Source: Orychophragmus violaceus
Lineage: Eukaryota; Streptophyta; Magnoliopsida; Brassicales; Brassicaceae
NCBI GenBank assembly: GCA_030180135.1
Contig: CM058234.1
Coordinates: 33,452,766 to 33,516,765, forward strand
Direction of reading: 5' to 3'
Length of the DNA stretch: 64,000 nucleotides
The number at the start of each line of letters is the position of its first letter. Position 1 is the stretch's first letter. The position numbers were made by a program, and so were the translations under genes. Positions 9,931 to 20,736 of this stretch are shown piece by piece. A model generated the notes under the pieces. The model was given only the letters and a program-made list of their open reading frames with translations, was not told the DNA's origin and did no database searches.

Positions 9931-11445
9931 GTTGGGCTCGTATTAAAATTTAATATGATTAATCACGCATTATATTCAATAACATAAGTTACCCTCAATA
10001 GAATATAATGATTCCAAGATCCACATATAACTAAGATTAAAGTGGGCCACTGGCCGTCACCAAACCTTAGCTTATATCGGTAAGCCCTATATCGGCTAAT
10101 TATATCCGTGATATAATTCTTGGTTGTGAATCTGGGCCCGAGGCCCAATCCACTCTGATGTCTCAAGGCCCGGGACTCCCGATGGCCTAGTCAAGAAAAC
10201 CAGACTATACAGTCATGTAATCATTAATGTCTGGGACTCCCAATGACATTTATGAATCACAAACCGTCTTACCCACGCAAAAGCAGACATCCTCACACTG
10301 TAAGGCCATGAATGCAATTGAATGGGCTTTGACAGCTGACATAGCCTGGACAAGACATCCAACGCTTGATATTATTTGAGGTTCGTAGGTTTATTAAAAT
10401 TCATTCCCAAAATAGAAGATTACTATTTCGGGAAACTTTCTATTTTTGGAAACCTACTATTTTTTTTGGAAACTTTCTAAAATTGGAAACTTTCTAAAAC
10501 CGGAAACTTTCTAACTTTAGAAATTTCTTTAAAATCCAAAACCCGCAAACTCAGAAACTTCTATTTTAAGAAACTTTCTAATTTCAAAATTTCGGAAATT
10601 TTAATTTAAAATCGACTTTATAATTTTATAAAATAAATTTTAAATTAATCTGAAGAAAGACTCAAATAATTGGCCCAATTGTTTTAACTTCTTGGCCCGA
10701 GGCCCAAGAATTGGTCCATGTCCAAGACATGACCCAATTGTCCAATTAATTGACATAACCGGTCTGGTTCATTAAAACTGGTTTAACCAAGTTTCAATTA
10801 CTACGATGACCACAATTGTCAACCGGTTATTTACTAAACCGGAATTTCTCAATTTATTTGGTCCAACCAAATCAAATTAGAAATTCCTGGTTTAGGCACT
10901 AAATCCAATATTTCTTTCGACATTGGATTTCTTATCCCGGTTTAACCAGACTTAATAAAATTATTAAATCTGTTTATTAAACCGAGACGTTTAATTTTAA
11001 TTAAATTAAACCGAGCCAAAACCCTAACCGCATCGATCGATGCTCACAGCATCGATCCTGCAACGATCGTTCATCGATCTTGCATCGATCGATGCTCTCA
11101 CGTGTGCACGAACGGTTATCAGGTTTGGCCGAGAGATTCTCGTGAGATCCATGCGATCGTTTGAACGATCCATGCGATCGCGGTCAATCTCTCGCGACTG
11201 CAACGATCGATCCTTGCATTGCATCGATCGATGCAATGCGATCTCAGTCGATGCAAAATCAGTTTAGATCACATACCAAATCAATATAGTTTGGTCATGC
11301 GATTTTTAAACAGTTTGTTTAGGATTCAATTCTTGTTTCTTAAGTGTTTTAATCTTATCAGTAGATTGATTCAAAAACACCTCTTTAAACAATCCTAAAC
11401 ATGAATCTAAACAAGAAAAACCAGAACCTAAAGCTCTGATACCAC
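9931..11445 (-). other. COPIA-C leader, including primer binding site
   Basis: Non-coding leader between primer site and coding region. Reading right to left it has the primer site (plus 11433-11444, complementary to initiator Met-tRNA), a dense GATCG-rich block (11028-11265), a run of about 17-base GGAAACTTTCTAAAATT repeats (10410-10570), and two GGGACTCCC motifs. The deletion junction with gag is at about 9937, at a CTC that occurs at both breakpoints in COPIA-B. Confidence 0.8.
11028..11265. repeat. GATCG-rich block in COPIA-C leader
   Basis: Many overlapping ATCGATCGAT and GCGATCG motifs within 240 bases, several palindromic (GCATCGATCGATGC). The block is CpG-rich in an otherwise AT-rich element. 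Open frames across it are artefacts of the repeat. Confidence 0.7.
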
Positions 11446-12118
11446 TGTTGGACCGTTTAGATGAATCCTGATTCAATTCCAGATTCAGATTATCCTAAAC
11501 ATGCGATCTAGGTTCTTCTCAGAATAGAAACAAATTATGATCTCACCTTATACCTGTTATTGCAGCGGAAGAAAATGGTATGTCTGAGATCAGAGAAACA
11601 CCGAGGGATGAATCCTCCAAAGGTTCACACACGCTTTCACAGGAAACAGCTGCTAGACCACGAGGGGAACTCCGCACAGAGAGAGAGAGTTTTCGGCTCA
11701 AGTATTAGGGTTAATCAGTCTGAAACTCGAGTTTTATGACACAAAACTCGTCCTGTTCCGTTTGGGCCATTTGGCCCAAATACCAATTAACTCGTCGGTG
11801 TTTGCGCACTGCATCGATCGTTGCACCTTATGCATCGATCGATGCACAGTGGCTAAACCTTTTATTCTCTCTAAGTACAGTAAATGCCTAGCACTTTTAC
11901 TGTACTTCTGCTAAACCGTTCCTACACATTTTCCTGTTAGCTTAGGCGTGTGACCCATATGGGATCATATAATAAAGGCAATAAGTCCAAGACTTATAGA
12001 TCATGAGCGGACTCTAGCAAGCCATCATGACCCCCAGTATTATATGACTTATGTCTGATCATTGACATACTCTTACTTTCTAGAGACAGTACCGAGATTA
12101 CTGGACACAATTCCAACA
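11446..12118 (-). repeat. COPIA-C 5' LTR
   Basis: 673 bases, nearly identical to 5033-5705. It is the 5' LTR because the primer site adjoins it at 11433-11444. Confidence 0.92.
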
Positions 12119-12123
12119 CAAAT

Positions 12124-12731
12124 CCCGTCTTGTTCCATCACTGTAAACTACTCATTTCATAATGTACCCAAACAAGGTCCTTATAACTATCGCAGAACGA
12201 CAGCGTTAGACAATGATCAAAGTGCATCAGTCCATGTGCAGTCACATGCATGCGAACTCAGGTCTAAGGACTATACTCTATAGTCGTAGTGAGAATCTCT
12301 TATGACACAGATATAAATATCCTGAAGAGTTCTCATAATCGGGTCTTGTCCGGTCGTATGTTCCCAACATACACCTATGTATTGACTTTGATGCCGCGCA
12401 TCTATGACACACTGAGACTTTGTCATAAGTCACATATCAATCTAGTCTCACGCGGTTGTTGGTGTTCCAATTTCAACAACCTTTGACTAGGGACAGGATG
12501 ATATAATCCATCTATCAAATATAGGGTCTCATGATCAAGCTAAATGACTTTGATGACTCAAGATCAAGTCACTTACTTCGATGACCTATAAAATGGTTCA
12601 TATCATTTTGGAACGATTATTTCATCACAGTTAAAATAATCTTGAAATAATAATTTCATTAAACATAAAATGTTTTACAAGAACATATCAAATAACTAAA
12701 TAAAGCCCTCAAACTCCCACTCAAATTTATA
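12124..12731 (-). other. COPIA-B 3' untranslated region, proximal part
   Basis: Continues the sequence interrupted by COPIA-C at 5032. Non-coding. Confidence 0.75.
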
Positions 12732-15700
12732 TTACATTTCAATGTCTCTAATGCCTACAGCTTCAGTCAGAAACTCGAGCTTAGGCCTTGGGAGTGGCTT
12801 TGTCAACGGATCAGCGACGTTATCATCTGTCTGAACTCGGCTGATCTTGACTTCCTTTCTATTTATGATGTCACGTATCAAGTGAAATCTTCTTAGAACA
12901 TGCTTGGATTTCTGGTGTGATCTTGGTTCCTTTGCCTGAGCAATAGCACCATTGTTATCACAAAATAGTGCCAGAGGCTCAGCCGCATCTGGTATCACAC
13001 CTAGTTCAATAATGAACTTTCGTATCCAAACAGCTTCCTTCGCTGCTTCTGAGGCGGCGATATATTCAGCTTCTGTAGTGGAATCAGCAACGGTGTCTTG
13101 CTTGGAGCTTCTCCAACTTATTGCACCGCCATTCAGACAAAAGATATAACCGGACTGTGACCGGAAATCATCTTGGTCTGTCTGGAAACTTGCGTCCGTG
13201 AATCCACTGACTTTAAGCACATCACTTCCACCGTACACCAAGAACTTATCCTTAGTATGTCTTAGATACTTCAAGATATTCTTTACGGCAATCCAATGGT
13301 TTTCACCTGGATTTGACTGGTATCTACTCGTCATGCTCAATGCATAAGCAACATCAGGACGAGTACAGATCATGGCATACATGACAGATCCTATTTCTGA
13401 TGCATAAGGAATATTCTTCATGCGCTCAAGCTCAGCAGCCGTCGTAGGGCTCTGCTTCTTGCTTAGCGTTGTGCCATGTACCATTGGCGTGAAGCCTTTC
13501 TTGGAATCTTTCATGCTGAATCTTTGTAGGACTTTGTCAATGTATGAATCTTGACACAAGCCTATCAGCCTTCTAGATCTATCCCGGTAGATCCTGATTC
13601 CAAGAACGTATGCGGCTTCACCCATGTCTTTCATGGAAAAACAACTTCCAAGCCAGTCCTTTACCGACTTCAGCATTGGAACGTCGTTTCCGAGAAGCAG
13701 TATGTCATCGACATACAGAATAAGAAATACTATCTTGCTCCCACTAGTTTTCTTATACACGCATTGTTCTTCTTCGTTTCTGATGAAGTCAAATTGCTTG
13801 ATCGCTTCATCAAAACGAAGATTCCAGCTCCTCGATGCTTGCTTCAATCCATAAATGGATTTATGAAGCTTGCATACTTTCCCAGCATTCTTTGGATCTA
13901 CGTAACCGTCAGGTTGTGTCATATACACATCCTCTTCCAGAATTCCATTCAGGAAGGCGGTTTTCACGTCCATCTGCCAAATTTCATAATCATGAAAAGC
14001 TGCAGTTGCTAGTAGAATCCGAATAGATTTCATCATAGCCACTGGTGAATAGGTTTCATCATAATCCACACCGTGAACTTGTCTGAAACCTTTTGCCACC
14101 AACCTGGCTTTATAAATCTGGACATTTCCATCCACGTCAATCTTCTTCTTGAAGATCCATTTGCACTCGATGGCTTTTACACCATCGGGTAAGTCAACCA
14201 ACGAAAACACTTGGTTGACCGACATGGAGTCCATTTCGGAATCAGTGGCCTTACGCCACTTAGAGGAATCTGGGCCCATCATGGCTTGATTGAAGTTCGA
14301 TGGTTCATCACCATCAATGATCAGAAGATCATGACAGTCAGTCACGAGAAATCCTTGATATCTCTCGGGTTCGTGACGGATCCTCACGGATCTTCGAACT
14401 TCAGGTACTACAGGTTCAGGCTCTACAATTTCTTGTAGGTCCTCCTGCTGCTCTTCCTCATTAGGTTGAGCAGTATCCTGTTCATCTTGAATTTCTTCAA
14501 GCAGTACCTTACTCCCACTGTCTTTCTTAGAGAGAAACTCCCTCTCAAGAAAGTTACAATCCCGGGCAACAAAGATCTTGTTCTCGGAACGCAGATAGAA
14601 GTAATAAGCCTTGGTTTCTTTCGGATAACCAATGAAGTAGCATTTATCAGACTTTGGTGTAAGCTTGTCTGAGATCAATCTCTTGACATAGGCTTCACAA
14701 CCCCAAATTCTAAGATAAGACAGCACTGGAGCCACTCCAGTCCATAATTCATATGGTGTCTTTGCTACTGCTTTCGATGGCGCTCTATTTAGAGTGAACA
14801 CTGCTGTTAGCAGAGCATATCCCCAAAGGGATATTGGAAGGTCTGTGTGACTCATCATAGATCGAACCATATCCAATAAGGTCCGATTTCTCCTCTCAGA
14901 CACACCATTCCATTGAGGTGTTCCAGGAGGAGTGAGTTGGGATACTATCCCACACTCTCTCAGATGATCACTGAATTCTTGGCTTAAGTATTCTCCTCCT
15001 CGGTCGGACCGAAGAGCCTTAATGCTTTTGCCAAGTTGGTTCTGTACTTCATTTTGGAATTCTCTGAACTTCTCAAAAGATTCAGACTTATGTTTCATTA
15101 AATAAACATATCCATACCTACTGAAATCATCAGTGAAGGTAATGAAGTACTGATAGTTTCCTCTTGCATTTGTGGACATTGGGCCACACACGTCAGTGTG
15201 TATCAGGCCCAATAAGTCACTGGCCCTCTCGTTAGGTTTATTAAAGGGGGCCCGTGTCATTTTGCCCATCATGCAGGATTCGCATTTCTCACATGACTCA
15301 AAGTCAAATGAGCCAAGAAGTCCATTCGAATGGAACCTCTTGATGCGTTTCTCGCTGATGTGCCCTAAACGACAATGCCATAGAAACGTTCGGTTCTCCT
15401 CATTAGGTTTGAACCGTTTGGTATTAATGTTATAAATTGGCGCGGATTGATCAAGTATGTAAATCCCATTCGTAAGAGGGGCACAACCATAGAACAAATT
15501 GTTGCGATTGAAGGAACATAATTTATTCTTAACTGAAAAATCATAACCTTCCAAATCCAACAAAGAAATTGAAATAATATTCCTGCTTATAGCAGGTACA
15601 AAATAACAATTATTGAGTTCTAAAACCAATCCCGAAGGTAAAGACAACAAGTATGTGCCTACAGCTAGTGCTGGAACTTTCGCTCCATTCCCAACTCGTA

Positions 15701-16709
15701 GCTCCACTTGTCCTTGCTTCAGCCTTCTACTGTTGCTGAGTGCCTGCATATTAGTACAAATATGAGCCCCACAACCAGTATCCATAACCCATGAGGTATT
15801 ATCAGAAGTAGTTGTATTAACTTCTATAACAAAAATACCTGTCGAAGAAGTCTCGAGAGTCTTCTTCTTCAATTCCTTTAGACCTTCTTGGAATTTCTTA
15901 CATTCTCTCCTCCAATGCCCTGGTTCTTTACAGAACCTGCATATGTCAGTTGGCCCAGCCTTGGACTTGGGCTTGGGCTTTGGCGTGTCCTTGTCCGCGA
16001 CTTGGACAGCCTTGGCCTTTCCCTTATCCTTAGCAGAGGATTTCTTAAACCCCTTGCCCTTTTGCACCATAAGCACATTGGGGTCCTTGGCGGTTTTCCT
16101 CAAGTTGGGCTCTGCAGTCTTGAGCATTCCGTGAAGCTCAGGCAATGTCTTACTCAAGCCATGCATGTTAAAGTTCAGAATGAACTGATCATAGCTTGCA
16201 GGTAATGACTGCAGAATGATGTCGCAAGCAAGTTCCTGGCTGATAGGGCAGTCGAGTTTCTGAAGATGATCGAGATAACCCATCATCTTCAAGACATGAG
16301 GACTCACTGCCGCATTCGCAGCCAACTTACAGTCTAAGAGGTTCTTAACTGTCTGAAACCTCTCAGTCCTTGCTTGCTCCTGAAAAAGCGATTTCAGGCT
16401 TGCCATTATCTCAATTGGTGACAACACACTCTCGAACTGCATTTGCAGCTCAGCAGTCATTGTCGCCAACATAAGGCAATACACATCATTTTCATCTGAC
16501 GAATGCTTTTCCCAAGCATTATGCAGAGTTCTGGCGGCATTGTTAGCAGGCCTCTCAGGGAGAGGATCACGAAGGACATAATCCTTCTTCTCCTGCTTGA
16601 GGACCAGCCTCAAGTTCCTTGACCACGTCAGGAAGTTCGTTCCAGTCAGCTTCTCCTTCTCGAGAACAGACCGGATTGAGAATGTGTTTTGTGTGCTTGT
16701 AGTAGTCAT
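12732..16709 (-). CDS. COPIA-B gag-pol polyprotein, uninterrupted
   Basis: One frame of 1325 codons encodes the whole copia protein set. I choose the ATG at 16709 (MTTTSTQNTFSIRS) because COPIA-D and COPIA-E start at the same place; the frame extends 28 codons upstream into leader. Approximate order: UBN2-type Gag (30-200), CCHC knuckle CRFC..H..C (257-270), protease VMDTG (310), integrase H445/H450 and C-C pair, catalytic D506, D569 and E605. Then reverse transcriptase with WQMD (914) and YVDD (999-1002), and RNase H with D1172, E1213, D1251 and D1300. Copia order (integrase before reverse transcriptase) is clear. No stop or frameshift is visible and no catalytic residue is missing. It would form cytoplasmic virus-like particles that reverse-transcribe element RNA. 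Gag and Pol are in one frame with no visible shift site. Confidence 0.94.
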   Translation of the reverse strand: MTTTSTQNTFSIRSVLEKEKLTGTNFLTWSRNLRLVLKQEKKDYVLRDPLPERPANNAARTLHNAWEKHSSDENDVYCLMLATMTAELQMQFESVLSPIEIMASLKSLFQEQARTERFQTVKNLLDCKLAANAAVSPHVLKMMGYLDHLQKLDCPISQELACDIILQSLPASYDQFILNFNMHGLSKTLPELHGMLKTAEPNLRKTAKDPNVLMVQKGKGFKKSSAKDKGKAKAVQVADKDTPKPKPKSKAGPTDICRFCKEPGHWRRECKKFQEGLKELKKKTLETSSTGIFVIEVNTTTSDNTSWVMDTGCGAHICTNMQALSNSRRLKQGQVELRVGNGAKVPALAVGTYLLSLPSGLVLELNNCYFVPAISRNIISISLLDLEGYDFSVKNKLCSFNRNNLFYGCAPLTNGIYILDQSAPIYNINTKRFKPNEENRTFLWHCRLGHISEKRIKRFHSNGLLGSFDFESCEKCESCMMGKMTRAPFNKPNERASDLLGLIHTDVCGPMSTNARGNYQYFITFTDDFSRYGYVYLMKHKSESFEKFREFQNEVQNQLGKSIKALRSDRGGEYLSQEFSDHLRECGIVSQLTPPGTPQWNGVSERRNRTLLDMVRSMMSHTDLPISLWGYALLTAVFTLNRAPSKAVAKTPYELWTGVAPVLSYLRIWGCEAYVKRLISDKLTPKSDKCYFIGYPKETKAYYFYLRSENKIFVARDCNFLEREFLSKKDSGSKVLLEEIQDEQDTAQPNEEEQQEDLQEIVEPEPVVPEVRRSVRIRHEPERYQGFLVTDCHDLLIIDGDEPSNFNQAMMGPDSSKWRKATDSEMDSMSVNQVFSLVDLPDGVKAIECKWIFKKKIDVDGNVQIYKARLVAKGFRQVHGVDYDETYSPVAMMKSIRILLATAAFHDYEIWQMDVKTAFLNGILEEDVYMTQPDGYVDPKNAGKVCKLHKSIYGLKQASRSWNLRFDEAIKQFDFIRNEEEQCVYKKTSGSKIVFLILYVDDILLLGNDVPMLKSVKDWLGSCFSMKDMGEAAYVLGIRIYRDRSRRLIGLCQDSYIDKVLQRFSMKDSKKGFTPMVHGTTLSKKQSPTTAAELERMKNIPYASEIGSVMYAMICTRPDVAYALSMTSRYQSNPGENHWIAVKNILKYLRHTKDKFLVYGGSDVLKVSGFTDASFQTDQDDFRSQSGYIFCLNGGAISWRSSKQDTVADSTTEAEYIAASEAAKEAVWIRKFIIELGVIPDAAEPLALFCDNNGAIAQAKEPRSHQKSKHVLRRFHLIRDIINRKEVKISRVQTDDNVADPLTKPLPRPKLEFLTEAVGIRDIEM

Positions 16710-18326
16710 AGCTGAAATATATAAGATAAAAAGGTTATTAGTTAATATGTTCAATATGATTAATCTCGTATTAAATTTAATATGATTAATCACGCATTAT
16801 ATTCAATAACATAAGTTACCCTCAATAGAATATAATGATTCCAAGATCCACATATAACTAAGATCAAAGTGGGCCACTGGCCATCACCCAACCTTAGCTT
16901 ATATCGGTAAGCCCTATGTCGGCTAATTATATCCGTGATATAACTCTTGGTTGTGAATCTGGGCCCGAGGCCCAATCCACTCTGATGTCTCAAGGCCCGG
17001 GACTCCCGATGGCCTAGTCAAGAAAACCAGACTATACAGTCATGTAATCATTAATGTCTGGGACTCCCAATGACATTAATGAATCACAAACCGTCATATC
17101 CACGCAAAAGTAGACATCCTCACACTGTAAGGCCATGAATACAATTGAATGGGCTTCGACAGCTGACATAGCCTGGACAAGACATCCAACGCTTGATATT
17201 ATTTGAGGTTCGTAGGTTTATTAAAATTTCATCCCAAAATAGAAGATTACTATTTTGGGAAACTTTCCATTTTGGGAAACCTACTAATTTTGGAAACTTT
17301 CTAAAATTGGAAACTTTCTAAAACCGGAAACTTTCTTACTTTAGAAATTTCTTAAAATCCAAAACATGCAAATCTAGAAACTTCTATTTTAAGAAACTTT
17401 CTAATTTCAAAATTTTGGAAATTTAATAATTCAAAATCGATTTTTATAATTTTATAAAATAAATTTTAAATTAAATCTAAAGAAAAGACTCAAATAATTG
17501 GCCCAATTGTTTTAACTTCTTGGCCCGAGGCCCAAGAATTGGTCCATGTCCAAGACATAACCCAATTGTCCAATTAAATGACATAACCGGTCTGGTTCAT
17601 TAAAATTGGTCTAACCAAAATTAATTACTACGATGACCACAATTGTCAACCGGTTATTTACTAAACCGGATTTTCTCAATTTATTTGGTCCAACCAAATC
17701 AAATTAGAAAATCCTGGTTTAGGCACAAAATCCAATATTTCGACTTTGGATTTCTTATCCCGGTTGAACCAGAATTTAATAAAATTATTAAATCTGTTTA
17801 TTAAACCGAGACGTTTTGATTTTAATCATGTTTTTAAACCGAACCGAACCGAAATGGTCACGAACCAATTATGGTTGTGACCTAGCTCCACGATCACCAT
17901 GCCCAGCCGCAAGCCGCACACGACGATCCGAGATCGAGACGGCTTCGGACAATGGCCGGACGAGTGATCGGGACGCGAGGCGACGATCGGGACGCGAGGT
18001 TGGGCCGAGATCCATGCGATCCATGCGGATCCATGCGATCGGGACGGGAGAAGTCGACGATCGTGGTCGATCTCGCGATCGGATCCATCGCACCTCTCGG
18101 TCGTGCGATCCAACCGGCCAAGCCGATCGGTTCAACACTCGGCCGATCGCAATCCAAGTCATATAGCTTGGTTTTTGCGATTTTCAAATATGTTTAGGTT
18201 CCAATTCCTTGTTGCTTAAGTGATTTCTCTTATCAGTAGTTGATTCAAAACACTTCTTAAACAAGAAAAACAATCCTAAACGAGATTCTAAACAAGAAAA
18301 ACCAGAACCAATAGCTCTGATACCAC
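16710..18326 (-). other. COPIA-B leader, including primer binding site
   Basis: Non-coding leader of about 1.6 kb with the same order as in COPIA-C: primer site (plus 18314-18325), GATCG-rich block (17920-18165, here with repeated GATCGGGACG), GGAAACTTTC repeats (17255-17400) and GGGACTCCC motifs (about 17001 and 17060). No gene. Confidence 0.8.
17920..18165. repeat. GATCG-rich block in COPIA-B leader
   Basis: GC-rich block with repeated CGATCGGGACG and GCGATC words. It occupies the same position as the differently built blocks of COPIA-C, D and E. It creates spurious open frames on both strands. Confidence 0.7.
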
Positions 18327-18963
18327 TGAAGGATGTTTTGGTGTTAATCCTGATTCAGTTCTTCAGATTAAACAATCCTAAACATGCAGATCTAGGTTCT
18401 CTTGGATAGAAACTTTATTGATCTCACCTTTTACCTGTTTATGCAGCGGAAAGAGAGAACAGGTCAGAGATCAGAGAGCCACCAAGTGATAACTCCTCCA
18501 GAGGTTCACACACGCACACCGTCAGGAAGAGAGGCTGCTAGACCAAGCTGTGGGAGGCGCAGAGAGAGAGAGGAAAATCGCAGGGGGCTAGGGTTAGGAG
18601 GAAAAATCAGACTTAAGTTTTAATTATAAAACTTGTCTATTTCCTTTTGGGCTTTTGGGCCCAAATACCAATCTGATTAAATCCCTTGGATTTAATCAGA
18701 CCCATTACTCTCTCTCTAAGTACGACAAATGCCTGGCACTTTTACCGTACTTCTGCTAAGCCGTTCCTACACATTTTCCTGTTAGCTTAGGCGTGTGACC
18801 CATATGGGATCATATAATAAAGGCAATAAGTCCAAGACTTATAGATCATGAGCGGACTCTAGCAAGCCATCATGACCCCCAGTATTATATGACTTATGTC
18901 TGATCATTGACATACTCTTACTTTCTAGAGACAATACCGAGATTACTGGACACAATTCCAACA
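18327..18963 (-). repeat. COPIA-B 5' LTR
   Basis: 637 bases, about two differences from 4156-4792 by eye. Hairpin copy at 18672-18700. Confidence 0.92.
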
Positions 18964-18968
18964 CTTTA

Positions 18969-20720
18969 TACTCTGGTTACTTATATATTACTCTAAAGTT
19001 TACTCTTAAAGAACTATCTTATTCTTGCACATGAACTTAATTCAAGCTCATTAGTCCTGATCAAACTTGTGTTGCTTGAGTATTGTTTTGTGTTTAGGTG
19101 TTCTCACGAGGAATGGCGAGCTGTTGATAGTGTGGATCAGTCTAATGGCGGTTCATACTGATGTTGAAGTAGTTGTGTGTTTGAGGAACTCAAGAAGTCT
19201 CCACCCAGACTAGTGAGCATTTATGGGTTGTGGATTAGCCAAAAATCCTCATGTGGGTTGTGGATTAGCCTAAATCCTCATTTGTTGGAGCATTAATCAA
19301 GATGGTGGATGTGCTTATTGTTGAAGGACCTTCCCAAGGGAGAATGGCGGTTTATACTCTGTCCATTCAAGAAGAGGGAGGCCTTGTTCGTTCAAATGAA
19401 GACTCGCTGATATAGTCAACTATATGAGTAAGCTATATCAGTGAGCTATATGGACACATTCTTATTATTTGTTCTTCCCAAGAGGGGAAGAGTTCAAATT
19501 GGTGTTAGAACCGTGGTTCAACCAAGTGGAGTAAGACCACAAGACAAGCCCAACATAGTGATGGCTATGGTGGAAGATCTAGTGGATATGCAAGCTGGTG
19601 ACACGATGAATCAGCCCAACTTGTTTTGTGATCTTTCTTCTTGAATACTCCCTCCATAACAATGGAGAACTCAAGAGTGCTAGATCCGGAAATCACCAAG
19701 TGGAGCAGGCCAAGAAGGAAATGCAAGCTGGTGATAGGCGATGACTCAGTTCAAAGCAAGTGTGTTTGTGTGAAGAAGAAGGGCTAAGATCGGGTGTGCA
19801 TAATCTTGTTAGGTGTGCACAATGTTTCAAAGTCCCAAGAAGTGGTTTCAACCCGTGTCAAGAGTGCGGGGGAGTTCAAGTTCAAATCCAAACCGCAACT
19901 CAAAGGACTATGATCAGGCTACTTCTAAAACTCTCTCATTTCATTTCATTTACCATTACCTTAGATTGCCTAAGACTTGATTGTGTTTGAATTATTGAAA
20001 ATGTTTTCAATCAATTAATGAATTGTGATTCTCTTGATTATGATCATGTTTCATCCTTTCAAAGTCAAAAACGTTTTAAACCTTATTCTCAAAACGTTTT
20101 CAGACTTGAATTTTCATTTGCATCTTGTTGTGATTATGTGTTTCAAAGATAAAATGTTTTACAATCAATTCTATAAAATGTTTCTCTTAAAGCTAATGTT
20201 CCTAAATGTCATTGCATATACTTTAACAATTTTTCCTTTAAACCTTTGTGTTGAAGGTTTATAAGGAAAGAAGAAAGGCATGGACATTCTTAAAGAGCAT
20301 TAGGAAGTGAAGGAGCCATAAGGAGCATCCATAAGCCTTGAAGTCTATCCAAAAGGAAGATGAGACCGACTTGAAGTTCTTCCAAGATGAGAAGGATGAT
20401 GGAAGTTGGGGTTAAAGGTCGGAGCCCTATGGATTCCAAATTTCAAAAAGACACAACAAGAGCAAGAAGTTCATATCAAGAGAAGTCAAGTCAAGGAATG
20501 CTAAGGAAGAGAGGAGTTATGGAAAGGAGTAGCCATGGTTCAAGATGTGCATACCAAGGTCAAGTTACATCTTGAGTATGTGAACTATACTCTTTTTGTC
20601 CTCCTTAAGGTTTTATCCCAAAGAGGTTTTCCTTCAGGAGGTTTTTAATGAGGTAGTTCCACAGCTCCAAGCTTGGCCTTTGGTCCTCTTCTCCCTTTGG
20701 TCCCTTGGCGTCCCGACGAC
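18969..20720 (+). other. LARD-A interior, right part (non-coding)
   Basis: Continues the LARD-A interior from 4150. It contains GTGGATTAGCC repeats (19220-19270) and several short open frames, none resembling Gag or Pol. Near its end (20604-20660) is the motif AAGGTTTTATCCCAAAGAGG with TTTTTAATGAGG. A similar motif recurs at 41985-42050; I regard it as a common feature just upstream of the purine tract in plant LTR elements. Confidence 0.6.
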
Positions 20721-20736
20721 CAAACTTGCGGGGGAG
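20721..20736 (+). other. LARD-A polypurine tract
   Basis: TTGCGGGGGAG immediately precedes the right LTR, as expected for plus-strand priming. Confidence 0.65.

Larger units (their letters stand above)
5033..12118 (-). mobile_element. COPIA-C: copia element with gag N-terminus deleted, nested in COPIA-B
   Basis: The 673-base LTRs (5033-5705 and 11446-12118) differ at about one position by eye and are flanked by the perfect duplication CAAAT (5028-5032, 12119-12123). Orientation is right to left, like its host. The coding region is open for 1122 codons, but about 655 bases present in COPIA-B (equivalent to 16113-16767) are missing, removing the start codon and about 200 gag residues. It is therefore probably non-autonomous, and the youngest insertion of the left nest. 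Confidence 0.93.
4156..18963 (-). mobile_element. COPIA-B: apparently intact Ty1/copia retrotransposon (hosts COPIA-C)
   Basis: The 637-base LTRs (4156-4792 and 18327-18963) begin TG and end CA, differ at about two positions by eye, and are flanked by the perfect duplication CTTTA (4151-4155, 18964-18968). A purine tract adjoins the left LTR and the primer site adjoins the right one, so the element reads right to left. Its single gag-pol frame is uninterrupted. COPIA-C sits in its 3' untranslated region, about 240 bases from the 3' LTR. Without COPIA-C it is about 7.7 kb. It is the best candidate in the window for an autonomous element. Confidence 0.95.

Noticed and set aside
6779..15435. Many plus-strand open frames of 60-150 codons across the copia pol regions (for example 7591-7839, 13551-14012)
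   Set aside because: They are antisense shadows of the minus-strand gag-pol frames; paired copies appear in COPIA-B and COPIA-C at the same relative place, as expected for shadows.
17816..18197. Overlapping arginine- and aspartate-rich open frames on both strands, with similar ones at 11024-11267, 27735-28050 and 39048-39386
   Set aside because: They arise because GATCG repeats lack stop codons in several frames; composition is repetitive and no start or domain is credible.
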